Shown piece by piece: positions 1 through 12,747 of a stretch of 64,000 nt of DNA. The position numbers were made by a program, and so were the translations under genes. Within the stretch, counting starts at the first letter, position 1, and every line of letters begins with the position of its first letter. Source of the DNA: Selaginella tamariscina (Eukaryota; Streptophyta; Lycopodiopsida; Selaginellales; Selaginellaceae); the NCBI GenBank assembly GCA_003024785.1, contig PUQB01000065.1:329050-393049 (forward strand), given 5' to 3'. The notes below the pieces were generated by a model. It did no database searches. It saw nothing but the letters and a program-made list of their open reading frames with translations, and was not told where the DNA came from.

Positions 1-845
1 TCTATTCCTTCGGGTAGACTCTTTGCATCTTGATTAATTAATCCACACATAATTGAATCTATTCCTTTGGGTAGGCTCTTTGCATCTTCATGAGAGTTGC
101 ATACAACTCTTACCAAGTCTCTTTGGGTATTTTCTATGTATCCCAATAGGTTTTTTCTCTATTTAATTCCATATGCCCATACACACACACATGTGTATTT
201 GTGTGGTCCCCATGTTGTTTTCATGTTTGTCGCATTCTTTGGTTTGTGTGGGAGAGATGAATATGTGCATGCACACAAACTAATACACACCAATACACAC
301 AGACACGTATATATTTTCTATGTATGTATATATGAAAAATGAACAACACTATATACTACATATGTACAACTATACACATGAATAGATACATAAGTACATA
401 TATTTGTACATGTTGAGCAACATATTGTTTCTTGCACTTCTAGATATGATTTTTGCCTAGCTAGGCTACTTTATATGTTCAAGCAAGCAAGGCTTTGTAC
501 TCATACTACAGACAGAGGGCAATCTCTCACAGTAGAGTGGGCAAGGCAATTGTGGTTAGCTTGTGGAAATGAGTGTTTGATAAACAACATTTTTAAATTT
601 ACGGAATATTCTTTGTTACACAACTGATACATGTGTATGTGTGTGTGTGTGCGGGGGGGGGGGCGGCCATGTTGGCTGCATTCTTTAAGTTTGTGTGCAA
701 GCTATATTCATCTCTCTCTATCACACACACACACACATATATATTATATGTTTTGTGTGTGTGCATGTATATATATAAGTTTATATGTGTGTGTAGGGAT
801 TAGTGATTGTCCTAAAAAAGTTTGAAAAAAAGAAAGAGAAGTGTA
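1..845. repeat. TG/CA-rich repeated segment, copy 1
   Basis: No convincing gene. The segment is rich in (CA)n/(TG)n and ends with GATTGTCCTAAAAAAGTTTG. The same segment recurs in the same orientation at about 15455-16145, and its end recurs inverted near 22795-22830. The short open frames here come from dinucleotide repeats. The first 95 bases contain an imperfect tandem duplication of TCTATTCCTTYGGGTAG. Confidence 0.7.
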
Positions 846-1230
846 TTTAATTTTGTTGTTTAGTTTAATTAATGAAAATTTAAAGTTTTTAATAAGTAAA
901 AATAATTATCATAACAATGACCTAAAACAAATGAACTAAACTATTTAAAAAATAATAAGGAAAACAATACAATATTATAAGGTATAATTACAAGCTAAGA
1001 AAACTAGTATGTTAATTATTTCTTAAAGATATTTTCTATCTTAAAAATAATAATTTAATTAAAAATGCATTAATTAATAAATCATTATTAAATAATTAAG
1101 CTACTAGTTTAAAAAGAGTATATTCATGTACCTTTAAAAAAGGAAATTTATATAAAAAAAGGTTACCTTATTAAGTCCTTATTTCACAATATTTAAGCAT
1201 CGGTACTGTAGCAATCAAAGGTTGTTAATT

Positions 1231-2093
1231 ATGAAGACGTTCATCCTACTAGTTCTCCTCTGTATTGCAACATGTGGCTATGCACGACTCAACTCTGGTC
1301 ATGTTGCACATCCTGTTGTACCACCTCACATCCATGCCATTCCTTGGAAATTCTCTCCCTTTGACAAGTCCAAAGATATTTCATACTCTTTTTACGATCC
1401 ATCCCCACCCTCGGGGACGATCTCACGTGAAGAATTCCGAGATGCAGTACGGAACGCGTTCAAGACGTGGTCCCAGTTCATTCCGATAAGGTTTTACGAA
1501 TATCCGATGCATAGTGAACTACTCAACATCCTATACATCGCCCGCACCATGAATTGTGCAGGTCAGTACTTACATAGACGTTTTTTTTAACATTCATGAA
1601 TTAAGTTATTATAATATCGTGATTGAATTTACGTGTGTTCCTCTGGTGCAGAGCCAGTTGCATGGAAGTGGAAGTCAGTGGATGGAGAGAAGAGAATCGG
1701 TCACATAGGGTTCAACGATTGCAAGCCGTTGATGAACAACTGCACTGCCAAGGGCTATGACGTAGAGAGCGTAGCCCTGCACATGATTGGCAAGATGCTC
1801 GGGTTGTCAGCCACTCATGACAATCAGAGGATGTTATGTATTGGCAAGAACACAAAGGATGCAAGCGCATGTTAACAAACAATGACATAAGAAGAGTGCA
1901 AGAGCTTTATGGATATAATACTGATGATTCTTCTCCTACTCCAAGTGCTCCTACTCCAAATGATTCTTCTCCTACTCCAAGTGATCCTACTCCAAGTGAT
2001 CATGTTGCACATCCTCCTAAAAGTTCTGGTGCCTTGTCTACGATTGTGTCACCTCTAGCTTTTGTAGGTGTTGCTGCAAGTTTTTTCATGTAA
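1231..2093 (+). pseudogene. Matrixin (MMP)-like gene, copy 1, frameshifted
   Basis: Two exons, 1231-1561 and 1652-2093, separated by a 90-bp GT-AG intron (phase 1, GCA G|AG). The protein begins MKTFILLVLLCIATCGYA, a clear signal peptide. DISYSFYDPSPP and FRDAVRNAFKTWSQFIPIRF match the start of a matrixin catalytic domain, while YDVESVALHMIGKMLGL occupies the zinc-site position. There is no prodomain or cysteine switch. The zinc motif HExxHxxGxxH is degraded to HMIGKMLGLSATH: the catalytic Glu is Met and the second His is Lys, so metalloprotease activity is unlikely. A Pro/Ser/Thr linker and a hydrophobic tail (GALSTIVSPLAFVGVAASFF) suggest GPI anchoring, as in plant MMPs. Relative to the inverted copy at 14172-15248, one base is missing near 1826 (CAATCAGAGG versus CAATCTGGAGG), which breaks exon 2; the frame recovers only in another phase. 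ATG at 1231 is chosen because the signal peptide starts there. Confidence 0.75.
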
Positions 2094-2218
2094 ATTTTGG
2101 TATAATCATGTAAATCTCGGTTTAATAAATTTGTGTTGTATTTAATATTGTTATTAAACATTAGTTAATGTATTTGAGAATACGTGCCTTGTGTGGTGTG
2201 TCTGCTTAGTTCATTTGG

Positions 2219-2252
<34 letters not shown>

Positions 2253-4370
2253 CATGCTAAAGAATGACTTAAGAAATAGTTTTATTAAATATTTAAAGAT
2301 AAGTTTTTTAACCATGAAATGGTCTTAAATTCTTAATGTATTTATCTAAGCTGGTTTATATTAAACAAATGAAAACTTCAGCAAGGATCCCGTAAGTTAA
2401 TATAGTAAATGGACTCTTTGTAAGAAAAGAGCATTAATAACTTAAATACTAAATAATTCTTGAAAAGTAACATTAATAAAATATAAAAATACGAACAATT
2501 TTATTCAAAATTCAGTCATATATATACACTTTATATAGCATTAATAATAGTATTATAAATTAACTGTGGGAATATTCATATAATGAAACAATAAACAAGT
2601 TTGGCTATGCTTCATGTTTCATAATATGTAAGTATTATTGTATAACTAGTAAGCTATATATAAGTATTGTTTATGAGAAATAAAATATGCATACAAGTTT
2701 ATATATATTTAAGTTTATTTGTAAATTTGCGTGTGTGTAGTTTTCTTATAATGAATTCATAAAATTAACATTTTAATTTATACTTAATAATTATTTGACG
2801 CATTTCTAAACACACAAGTATAGGTAATATAATTCACTGTAACAATGACTCCACACCTAAGAATAATGTTTTGATGCACATGTGCATAGGTGTACTAATA
2901 TATGTATACGTTTGTGCTAATAATGCTTGCTAGTTCATTTAAAAGTAGAAATAAATTCCATTAATTTAGATTCTCTAACTATGTTCTCTCCCTATTTTTG
3001 TTAAATTAAAAATAAATTGTTCATTTAAACATAATGTTTGGTTTAGGATTTAAACTCTAAACCAAATGCTTTATTTATCGCGATCCACTTATCGCTTGTG
3101 TGTGTATGTGCATATGTGTAAATCTCGCCTATTCTTTTATATTTAAGCATAGTTTAAGAATATTACTGTATACAAGTATATTCTAGGAATTTTCTATAAT
3201 ATAATTTATGTTGTCGTTTGTGAGTATCCAAGACCAGTTAATAGACTAATAATTTCAAGGCATGAATTATATTTAAAGGTTTAAATTGTAAGTTATAAAT
3301 TTAATAGATTTTAAGTTTAATACTGTAATTTATAATTAATGATGAAAATCTCATTGCAAAATTTTAAATTTTAATTTAAAGTTAGTAATGTATTTTTAAT
3401 ATATTATTAATAATATAATATTATATTATTTTAAATTAAAATATTTTTAAAAGTGTACAGTATATAATGTGTGTTTATGTATATATACAAAATTAAATAT
3501 AACATATTAGTAAATACAATATATATAATTTATAAAGTGAAAGATACAATCTCTATTCTATGTTTGAAATATGATCACATGATTGATATACATATATATT
3601 TGTTGATGCATGACAAATATGAAGCTTTGAAAGGGTTTTTCAACCAAAATATAGTATCTATGTATACATACCAATTCATGGGCTCTGCTGGTGAAATGTG
3701 TGCGTGTGTTATGTAGGTTTTGTCAATTGCTACATACTTTGCATGTGTATTAAATGCAATTGTATGTATGGTTATGTGTGTCTCACAACTCTATCATGTA
3801 TATGATATATAGACACACACATGCACACATGATATACTCACCTATCACATGGATCACTAATTGGAAAACCCTAGGATCATGTGCTCTAGGTTACAATGGT
3901 CCAAACACAAAACTAAGCCATTGTAGGCAGAAGGAATGAAATGCAAAATGCAAAAGTAGGCTATAAGAGGGATCCCATATGACATAATATAGCATTAGGG
4001 CTAGTACAAGTTCCAATGGGTGGACACTATGGGTGGTTGATGGTGTCCACCATCAAATGACCAGTAAACAAGAACGATGTCATAGTTTTAACCTGGTAGG
4101 TTAACTACATGGGTAAAGATTGTGGGATATGTGAGCAAAAACTCAAGCATAACTGAGTCATCACGACTAGAGGTCCTTTCATAAACACTAATTGGAAAAA
4201 GAAAGGCTCGACATTTGATAGCAGAGCGGTTCCGGATTCGATTCTCATCAGGGATGAATTTTGAGTAAAGTGGTAGCAGAGCGGTTTTGAGTTCGATTCT
4301 CATAAGGGGATAAACTTTGAGTAAAGCTCACGCCATTAAGGTTGGCGTACTTGTCCTTATCTAACTCAAC
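2094..4370. other. AT-rich repeated non-coding stretch
   Basis: No gene seen. 2094-3215 is the downstream half of the duplicated matrixin unit and recurs inverted at about 13330-14170 and, in direct orientation, at 23000-23520. A pure (AT)n tract lies at about 2220-2250. At 4205-4320 two lines of TAGCAGAGCGGTT followed by TTCGATTCTC resemble pol III A/B boxes, but they do not fold into a tRNA that I can trace. Confidence 0.6.
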
Positions 4371-4375
4371 CTTTT

Positions 4376-4674
4376 GATCACATGTGTATAACCAAGCGGT
4401 TGTGACAAACAAGGGCGGTTCAAAAGGGAGGCCGAACATTTGACTCCCTCGATCACATGTGTATAGCCAAGCGATTGTGACAAACAAGGGCGGTTCAAAA
4501 GGGAGGCCGAACACTTGACTCCCTCGATCACATGTGTATAGCCAAACGGTTGTGACAAACAAGGGCGGTTCAAAAGGGAGGCTGAACACTTGACTCCCTC
4601 GATCACATGTGTATAGCCAAGCGGTTGTGACAAACAAGGGCAGTTCAAAAGGGAGGCCGAACACTTGACTCAGT
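4376..4674. repeat. 75-bp tandem repeat, four units
   Basis: Units start at 4376, 4451, 4526 and 4601 with GATCACATGTGTATARCCAA and end with TTGACTCCCTC. The period is exactly 75 bp, so minus-strand frames stay open as a 25-residue repeat; this is a by-product of the period, not evidence of a gene. The units differ at only a few bases. Confidence 0.9.
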
Positions 4675-4860
4675 GGCACTAACAACACGCTAAATCTTTC
4701 TCTCTTGGATACTATGGAGTCCTCGATAATCATTTGAGTGGCACTAACAACACGCTAAATCTCTCTCTCTTGGATACTATGGAGTCCTCGATGATCATTT
4801 GAGTGGCACTAATAACACGCTAAATCTCATACTATGGAGTCCTTGATGATCATTTGTGGC
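4672..4860. repeat. 65-bp tandem repeat, about 2.6 units
   Basis: Starts at 4672, 4737 and 4802, each with AGTGGCACTAAYAACACGCT followed by a block ending GGAGTCCTYGATRATCATTTG. The third unit has an internal deletion. It directly follows the 75-bp array. Confidence 0.85.
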
Positions 4861-5189
4861 AACCACAAAGGGATATAGTGTGATCGAACACATGCCCATC
4901 TTTGCACAAGCAACCCCAGATAAATTATTCCTCCTATGGCAAGTTTAGAAGCTCCATTAAAAGATAAATTATTCCTCATGTGACAAGTTTATAAGCTCCA
5001 TTAAATAGCCCCTAAACCTACACCTGAAGCAATTTAAGTTACCAACTGGCATATTATTAAAATGTGTCAATATTATGAGAGAAGTAGCTTTAGAAAACTA
5101 GGGCTACAGGTTCATAAACTCAAAGTCCAGATTAGAGGGTTCATAACCTCAAAGTCTAGACTAGAGGGTGTATTTGTAAGTATATACAA

Positions 5190-6470
5190 ATTGCATGTGT
5201 GTGTTTGAGAAGGGTTTGTGTGTACAAAAACAATATTTACCTATGCTACATTTAGTCTACCAAATATTTTGTATTTCCCATATATAATCAGATGTTTTGC
5301 ATAGGGAAATTTAAATATAACATGATCTGACTTCAAATCCAATTCTGTATGAAACATTATAACTCTCACTAAAATATATTAAAGCTTTTAATGGTAAAAT
5401 ATTAAACATGCATGACATGAGTATTAATGCATGCTATTAAGAATTACACACAAACACACACATATACATATATAGATATATACACATCACACACATTTAT
5501 ATATGATACACCTCAAAAAGCTCCCAAGTTGAGTTTTGAATGCTTTTTACAAATTTAGAATAATCTCTTTATAAGGTATAATTTTATATTCTTAAGTAAT
5601 CTTTATATTTTACAATTTTGGTGGTTTATAAAAAAAATAAAATAGAAAAGCAACTGATAAAATACTAGGGCAAAAGTAAATATTGTAAAATAATGATATA
5701 ATATAGTAACACAAGAATTCATCACATCATTTTAATATTTTAGTGTAATTTGCTTAAATTAGCAGTGAGATTTGAATAAGAAATCCCATTGTTAAAATTA
5801 AAAAAATTTAATTTATAAATTTGAAATTAATTTTAAATTAAATCATATAACATATAATTTTTTTTAAAAAAGATACATTCTCTTTCTAGCTTTAAGAAAT
5901 TGTTAAGAGGGCTCATCAACCCATAATAAATGCTCTATAAATAATGTATGACCTATAAACCCAAAATCTATCACAAACTTTGATGCACATATAATCATCT
6001 ATTAGCATGCGTGTGTACGTACTCTAGACCATAAACTGTAGTTTGTGAAAAGAAGAATCTAATGGACTTATACACCCTTAGTCCGGCCTCTAGTTTGTGA
6101 GAAGAAGATGGATATTCAACTTGGCAATCATATGTGAGTTTCATTTACATTCACTACAATAGAAACAGGGTTTTGCAGTAATCTATTGCAACATAGAAAC
6201 ACTTGGTTAATGTGTAAGAATTATTTTTTCTTGTAGGCAACCCAACCTTTGTATACATACACATATGTTTTCTAAGTTCTATATATATAATCATTATCCA
6301 AAATGAATTATATATGGACTTTATTTGTACATGCAAACATGCGTGGATGAAGTTTTGTCTAGACTCTAGTGTAGTTGCAAGTATACATAATGCATCATGT
6401 GCGTGTGAGGAGGGTTTGTGTGTTATAAACCACGTTACATTAACATTCACCTTGTGCTATATTTAGCTTA
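5190..6470. repeat. Direct duplication that preserves an empty site
   Basis: No gene. The segment from about 5195 recurs in the same orientation as about 6395-6477 plus 11100-11360, the flanks of the Ty3 element at 6478-11099. ACCAAATATTTTGTATTTCCC here corresponds to the site where that element inserted, so this copy records the uninterrupted target. The rest is AT-rich with CA/TA runs. Confidence 0.7.
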
Positions 6471-6477
6471 CTAAATA

Positions 6478-6693
6478 TGTTAGGCACCACTATGTACAAC
6501 CTAGAGACCCTCACAAGACCACCCGACCTCCCCCAAGCTGTCTTTAGTCTCCACACGCTGCTCTCTCTCCCGAGGGGCTTCCAATAATAGTGTGTCCTTA
6601 ATTCTCTCTTAGATCTAGGTATAGCTCCTTAGGAATATTCTAGCTTATACCTTTCTGGGGAATATTCTTTTATTCGTTATATGGGTCATAACA
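6478..6693 (-). repeat. 3' LTR of Ty3 element 1
   Basis: On the plus strand it runs TGTTAGGCACCACTATG to GGGTCATAACA, and it matches 10885-11099 closely. Just inside (6694-6704) the minus strand reads GGGGGGAGGAT, the polypurine tract for plus-strand priming. Confidence 0.93.
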
Positions 6694-6818
6694 ATCCTCC
6701 CCCCATTAGCAAGTCCTTATCCTCAAGGGCAGTATAACTTATTCAATTGGTCCTGTATCATTAGCCTCGTACATCCACAAAGAATCTACCTGGGACTCAT
6801 TCCTTGTGAGTACTCTCT

Positions 6819-7775
6819 TTAACTAGCTAACGTGAAACACTGGGTGCACCTCACTCCTTTTGGCAGCCATAGTCGATATGCCACCTTACCGATACGCTCT
6901 AGAATCTCATAAGGACCTGAGTACCTGGGAGACAACTTATCATTGCGTCCCTTCCGTAAGGCCACAACTGTGTTTTGCCTTACATGTGTGACAAATACCA
7001 CTCGGAGATATACATAATCCCCCACCTGGAACTCTCGAAAGCTTATGTGCTCATTAGTAAACTTGATAGCTCGGCTCTGAGTTGCTTGTAAGCTCTTCTT
7101 GCACAAACTCTGAATGTTTTCAAGTTCAACACTCAGATCTTTAGCTTCCTCATCCATGTTGCCTTGAGCCTTCTTACTTGCTAAACCGAGCTCAAAAGCT
7201 GTTTTGGGATGCCGTCCAAACATAGCATAGTATGGACTCATTCCAATGCCACTGTGCTGGCTATTATTAGAAGCAAACTCGAGTAATGGAATATACTTAT
7301 CCCACTGGCCTTCCTTTGGTTAATAGTGCACCTTAGCATATCTTCTAGAACTTGGTTCACCCTCTCTGTTTGCCCATTTGTTTCAGGATGATCTCCACTA
7401 CACAGCTTAAGCTTCACTTCTATGCACTTAGAAAAGCCTCTCCAAAAGCTAGAAGTGAACTTGGAGTCCCTATACTTACAATATCATCTGGAAATCCGTG
7501 GATAGGAAATACATGTTGTAAATACATCGTAGCCAGCTCGGATGCATTCACATTCTTCCCCAAGGGAACTAACTTGACAAACTTTGTCAACCTGTCCACA
7601 ATGACCCACACCTGTTCATTCTGCCTCTGTGTCCTTGGCAAATGGGTGACAAAGTCCATAAAGATACTGCTCCATCGCCTGTTTGGAATAAGCAATGGTA
7701 CTAATAGCCCACCTGGTTTCTCCCTGGGCACCTTCACTTACTGACACTTGTCACAAGTCCTGTAGTACTCTATGA
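6819..7775 (-). pseudogene. Integrase region of Ty3 element 1
   Basis: Read on the minus strand: near 7740-7760 a CDKCQ-type motif marks the end of the zinc-binding HHCC region. 7737-7420 encodes the start of the core (RRWSSIFMDFVTHLPRTQ, then VDRLTKFVKLVPLGKNV), and 7241-6819 encodes the core end and C-terminal domain (MSPYYAMFGRHPKTAFELG, then DKLSPRYSGPYEILERIGKV). Frames change between pieces, so no intact integrase is made. Confidence 0.85.
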
Positions 7776-7786
7776 TATCAGCTTTC

Positions 7787-9422
7787 CTATTCCTCCAGTA
7801 GAACCTCCGGTTGATAAATGGTCCACACGAGGAAGGTACACATGGCCATTGTAGTACAAAACCCATCTTGAAATGAGAATGGTGGCTCTAGCTGTCCTTT
7901 GAGCTCCTGCACCTCGGCGTCTTGTGCTTGAGCATGTTGAACTACTTGGCTAAACTCACTGACCGTCCTTGTTAATGCATTACATAAGCGTGTTTGGAAT
8001 TCTCCCACTACTGTGGCTCTCCTAACGCGTGACAAAGCATCTGCCACCACGTTAGCCTTTCCTGCGCGATGCTCAATAGGAAATTCGCCAAACTCCATGA
8101 GCTTAACCATCCAGCGAGCTTGCCGAGAGTTTAACTCTTTCTGTGTGAACAGATACACCAAAGGCTTGTGATCTGTAAACACCTTGAAACTTGCACCATA
8201 AAGATAGTGCCTCCAAACTCGTAATGCATTAACAATAGCCAGTAGTTCTTGCTCATACGTTGAGTACCGTTGCTTGCAGGATTCAAAGTACGACTCTCAT
8301 AAGCAATAGGCCTTCCCTCTTGCATAAGTACAGCTCCAATGGCCACTCCACTTGCATCACACGATACCTCATAAGGCTTAGAGGGATCTGCAATACATAA
8401 AACTGGTGCACGTACCAAAGCTTGTTTCAAAGCTTGGAAACTGCTCTCCTCTGAAGCACTCCATGCAAAGGGAACGTCCTTCCTTAGCAACCTAGTTAAC
8501 GGAGAAGCTTTCTTGGCATAATCCTTGACATCCCGGTAATAACCAGCCATGCCCAAGAAACTCCGTAACTCTTGTGCATTGCTAGGAACTGGCCATTGCT
8601 CCACCACTGCCACCTTCTGTGGATCAGTCTTCACTCCACTTGGCGTCACAATGTGACCCAAATACTCCACTTCGCACTGAGCAAATGCACATTTGCTCTT
8701 CTTTGCATAGAGCTTGTTCTCCTCAGCAATTGAAGAACTCTCCGCAAATGCTCCACATGCTCCTTCATATTCTTACTGTAAATAAGAATATCGTCGAGGA
8801 AGATCTCCACAAAGTCATGCAAGTAGTCACCAAACACCTCAGTCATCAACCGAGTGAATGTGGCTGGGGCATTTGTTAAGCCAAATGGCATAACAGTGAA
8901 CTCAAAATGCCCGAAGCTAGTGTTGAAAGCAGTTTTGTAGATATCTGCCTCCTTCACAGCAATCTGATGATACCCGCTGCGCAAATCTATCTTGGTGAAC
9001 ACTCTGGCTCCACCGAGATGATCCATGATAGTATCCACACGTGGCATGGGCATCCTGTCCTTCACTGTTTGCTTGTTGAGAGCTCTGTAGTCTATGCACA
9101 TCCTCATGGTGCCATCCTTCTTCCTGACAAGCAATACTGGTGCACCAAATGGAGACTTGCTCGGTTGTATGAAGCCATATTCCAATAGCTCCATCACTTG
9201 TCTCTTAACCTCTTGCTCCTCAGCATGGCTCAGTCGGAACGGCTTACGGTAAATGGCTTTCGTACCCTGTTCCAACACAATCTCATGCTCCACACCTCTT
9301 GCAGGTGGTAAGCCATGAGGTAGCTCGGGAGGGAAGACATCAGCAAATTCCTCAAGGACAACTTGCACAGCAGCTTCGCCCAAGGTGACATTAGAAGAAT
9401 CTAACTCACGTATATACATCAA
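7787..9422 (-). pseudogene. Reverse transcriptase and RNase H of Ty3 element 1
   Basis: 9422-8646 keeps a long RT frame: [79 protein letters not shown] and the catalytic box FLDDILIYS. 8670-8131 continues into the thumb and the RNase H start ([20 protein letters not shown]); 8182-7787 holds FTDHKPLVYLF and [14 protein letters not shown]. Two frame changes near 8650 and 8170 break the polyprotein. Confidence 0.92.
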
Positions 9423-9429
9423 AAGACTT

Positions 9430-10689
9430 GATCTTCTTTATTACGGAGATATTTCTTCAAAGACATAGTAGAAAGATACTTGTTTGGAGACTCAAGCCTT
9501 GTTCCAAACCAAGTGTTTTCACTCCACTGTACTCAAGCTTCACTCGCTTGATGCTCCACTTGATCTCAGGATCCACACGCTCCAGCCAGCTCATCCCAAG
9601 GATGAGGTCCACACGCTAGCTCCGCAAGAGAAAAGTCTCCACCAGCTGAGTTTTGCCAACCGTCAGCTGTAACTCCTACACAAGCATTCCAGCTCTGTGT
9701 GATAGTAGCTGAGCCCTCAATCTCGTACTGAGGCGGACGTTCACCAAGTCGTCCCTCCACCACAATAGCACGTGTGTGTGGCTCCTCTCGTGCCATGCAG
9801 TTTACCTGTCGAGCAGAAATTTACCTCATGGCTTAGAACTATCTCTCTTATGTTCCTCTCCACGTTCCATCTCCTGAAGCTTCTTAGGTGTCTCCTTGTC
9901 CTTGTCACCATTGAAACCCTTGCCCTTGGGCTTGTTCCTCCTTGGACAATTGGCCTTCCAGTGTCCCACCTCTCCACACAGGTGGCAACATTCACTATCA
10001 AACACCTTGACAATCTTCTTAGGTCGATTGTCGGTGATAAGAACTAGAGGCTACCAGCTTAGACTTCGGCCTAGCACGATGGCTATTCCCTCTATACTCC
10101 TGGTGCTCACAAGGACTTGGAGAGGTGCTCCTACCACGCTTCTTGCCATGTCGCTCATTCTCCTTAAACACCTTATCCTCCTCATTTAGCAAGCGAGCAT
10201 ATTCGAACAACTCCTTCAAAGTTTTGGACTAAATCACCGAGTTAAGATGTCTATGCAAGTTAGCACTTCGCAGCCCATCTACAAAATAATCCTTTTGCTA
10301 GTTGACAAACACATCAGGTACACAGCAAAGTAATTAACTCAATTTCTCAATTTAATCGTCCAAGGTCATCTTCCCTTGCTTTAAATGTCGCAATTCACGC
10401 CTTGCATGAGACACGGAGCATACTCCTTAAATAGCTCAGAGAACTCCTCCCAAGTCGCAATCATCTCCTGGTGAGTTAACTGGCGTTGATTTCGAATGCG
10501 TGTCCACCACCTCGCAGCTTTATCCTTCAAGGCTACTGATACAGCTATCATAGCCTGCTCGGTAGTCACTCCCTGTGCAGTGAGCAAGTTCGCTGCTATC
10601 TCAAGCCAACTCATAGCCTCATCTGCAGATTCTTTACCGGTAAAAGGTGGAATGCGAAGACGATCTAGCACCCTGCTCTTATCACTCAC
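9430..10689 (-). pseudogene. Gag and protease region of Ty3 element 1
   Basis: 10689-10381 encodes a retrotransposon Gag capsid core (FTGKESADEAMSWLEIAANL, then DKAARWWTRIRNQRQLTHQE). A CCHC zinc knuckle, CHLCGEVGHWKANC, is encoded at 9987-9946 with perfect C-X2-C-X4-H-X4-C spacing, in a frame without a long open stretch. The end of an aspartic protease (LILGMSWLERVDPEIKWS) is readable near 9610-9560. Several frameshifts separate the parts. Confidence 0.8.
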
Positions 10690-10869
10690 GGTTCCTTGGC
10701 AAGTTGATCTTCAATAGTATCCAACCGCTCACGAATCACACCAGTCACGTACTCTTGAAATTGCTTGAAATCCTTCGCCATAGCGTATAGTTCGAGCACG
10801 ATTTCCTGGTTCGTCCACTCCTCATTGGTGTTGTCCTCTCCTTCCCACCGGTCACTCATCTCGAACCTT

Positions 10870-10881
10870 GCTCCGATACCA
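10870..10881 (-). other. Primer-binding site, Ty3 element 1
   Basis: The minus strand reads TGGTATCGGAGC three bases inside the 5' LTR. It differs by one base from the TGGTATCAGAGC complement of the initiator tRNA-Met 3' end commonly used by plant LTR elements. Confidence 0.85.
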
Positions 10882-10884
10882 AAT

Positions 10885-11099
10885 TGTTAGGCACCACTAC
10901 GTACAACCTAGAGACCCTTACAAGACCACCCAACCTACCCGAGCTGTCTCTAGTCTCCACACGCTGCTCTCTCTCCCGAAGGGCTTCCAATAATAGTGTG
11001 TCCTTAATTCTCTCTTAGATCTAAGTATAGCTCCTTAAGAATATTCTAGCTTATACTTTTTTGAGAAATATTCTTTGATTCGTTATATGGGTCATAACA
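10885..11099 (-). repeat. 5' LTR of Ty3 element 1
   Basis: Same sequence family and ends as 6478-6693 (TGTTAGGCACC...GTCATAACA on the plus strand). It is followed by AAATA, the target duplication. Confidence 0.93.
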
Positions 11100-11104
11100 A
11101 AATA

Positions 11105-12739
11105 TTATGTATTCCCCGTTCAAACTCTATATTAAACCGAATATAATTAAATGTTATGCATAGTTAAATACCTAATGGTAAAGTATTAAACATCCAGTTC
11201 ATAGTAATATTAATGCATACTGTTAAGAATTACACACAAACGCAAATACATATACAGATATACACATATATAGACATACACACACCACATACACACATCT
11301 ATATATGATACACCTGAATAATGTATGAAATTATCACAAATTTCAGTGCACATATAATTATCTGTTAGTGAACGTGGTTGTATGCTACTTGTCTATGTGT
11401 GGGTCTAAAGAGAGATGTACCTGTGTGTATGTATGTGTTTAAGTACTGTGCATGTTTCTAATTTATATGTGTGTGTCTAATATATAAGTCATGTATTATG
11501 AAATCTATAGCCTCCATAATATATGGAAACTGAGGACATTATAAAGATATTGACACTTAATGGAGATAATCACATGCGTTAGAATATCTAAAGATAAAGG
11601 AAAGTGGAAAACAATTCAATAGTTTAAAACCTTAACCCTAAGTAAAGAAATTTCATGTTTTAAAAAGAAAAATGAATAAGGAAAATACTAGTTTATATAT
11701 AATTTAGCACTCTAGATATGCTACATTGTGAAAATTAAAATATAATATACTATACATTAGGAAAATTATATAATATAAAAAGAAGTGCTAGAGTACTAAT
11801 AAATCATACCATCATCACATGATCATATTTATTTGTATATATGTAAATATTTGATATACTAATATTTAAATGGCAATATACACTGCTGTTAACACATTTT
11901 GATTTCAAAAATAACATCTTATACATTGTGATAGTTAATTTTATATTTCTAAAGCTATTTATTTGCTTTGGTTAAATAATTTTTATATATAGTATATTAT
12001 ATGATTAAATATACCTTACAAACCAAATTTATTATTAATATATTGAAAGATTAATTGCAAGTGCAATAATTTATAAATTTTATATTATATACGAGGATAT
12101 TAAATAATCTAATGAAATAAAATAGGAATTAAGAATTTTCAACTCACTATCTTTAAGAAAATCACAAACACCATTAAATATCTTTATTTTATTTTTAAAA
12201 ATTAGCATTAATTACATTGTTGGAGGTTTTATTCTTTTTTACTTATAAAAGTTACATAATCCAGATAAATATTAAGTGGAAATATATTTATATATTTTCT
12301 TCAACATAGTTTGCTTTTAGAAACATACTTTAACACTTACATTTAATAAAAATTACACTTTAATAATAATTTGGACCATCTTAACCTATGTAAATTACCA
12401 TGTGACTCTTAAACACATATATTCATAATTAATTTGACATTAATATATTATTTAATAACTTAGAAAAGAAAATATTATATATATATTATGTTATAAGTTA
12501 AACATTCTTATTCAAGTTAAATTTCTAGAATCTTAAATGGTAAAATTAATTTACATCTTTCTCTATATAAATACTTTCATTTAAAATTATTGCATATTCA
12601 CATTTGATATTTATTAGATATACATTACATTTACATGTTATACATGAAAATATATATGTACCACATTGATTGAATAACTATCTCATACAAGTACAATATA
12701 CATTACAAAGTATTAATTTTAAAGAGTACACACTATTTA
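11105..12739. other. AT-rich stretch, duplicated at 28.5-34.1 kb
   Basis: No gene. 11105-11360 is the right half of the duplication hit by Ty3 element 1. About 11900-12720 aligns in direct orientation with 28540-28941 plus 33666-34090, where the second Ty3 element interrupts it. Confidence 0.65.
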
Positions 12740-12747
12740 AGTTTATA

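Larger units (their letters stand above)
6478..11099 (-). mobile_element. Complete, decayed Ty3/gypsy LTR retrotransposon 1
   Basis: A 4.6-kb element on the minus strand with two LTRs of about 215 bp, TG...CA ends and a 5-bp target duplication AAATA (6473-6477 and 11100-11104). Inside the 5' LTR is a primer-binding site resembling initiator tRNA-Met (10870-10881). A G-rich polypurine tract abuts the 3' LTR. Gag, protease, RT, RNase H and integrase follow in Ty3/gypsy order but over several frames, so it is not autonomous now. A chromodomain is not apparent after the integrase. The LTRs differ at several positions, which suggests a moderately old insertion. Confidence 0.93.

Noticed and set aside
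4205-4320. Tandem tRNA genes
   Set aside because: A-box and B-box-like words occur twice but spacing is too short and no acceptor stem pairs.
4248-4733. 161-codon minus-strand frame over the 75-bp repeats
   Set aside because: The frame is open only because 75 is divisible by three; no domain, no splice context, units still near identical at third positions.
7352-7744. 130-codon plus-strand frame at 7.4-7.7 kb
   Set aside because: Antisense shadow of the Ty3 element 1 integrase.
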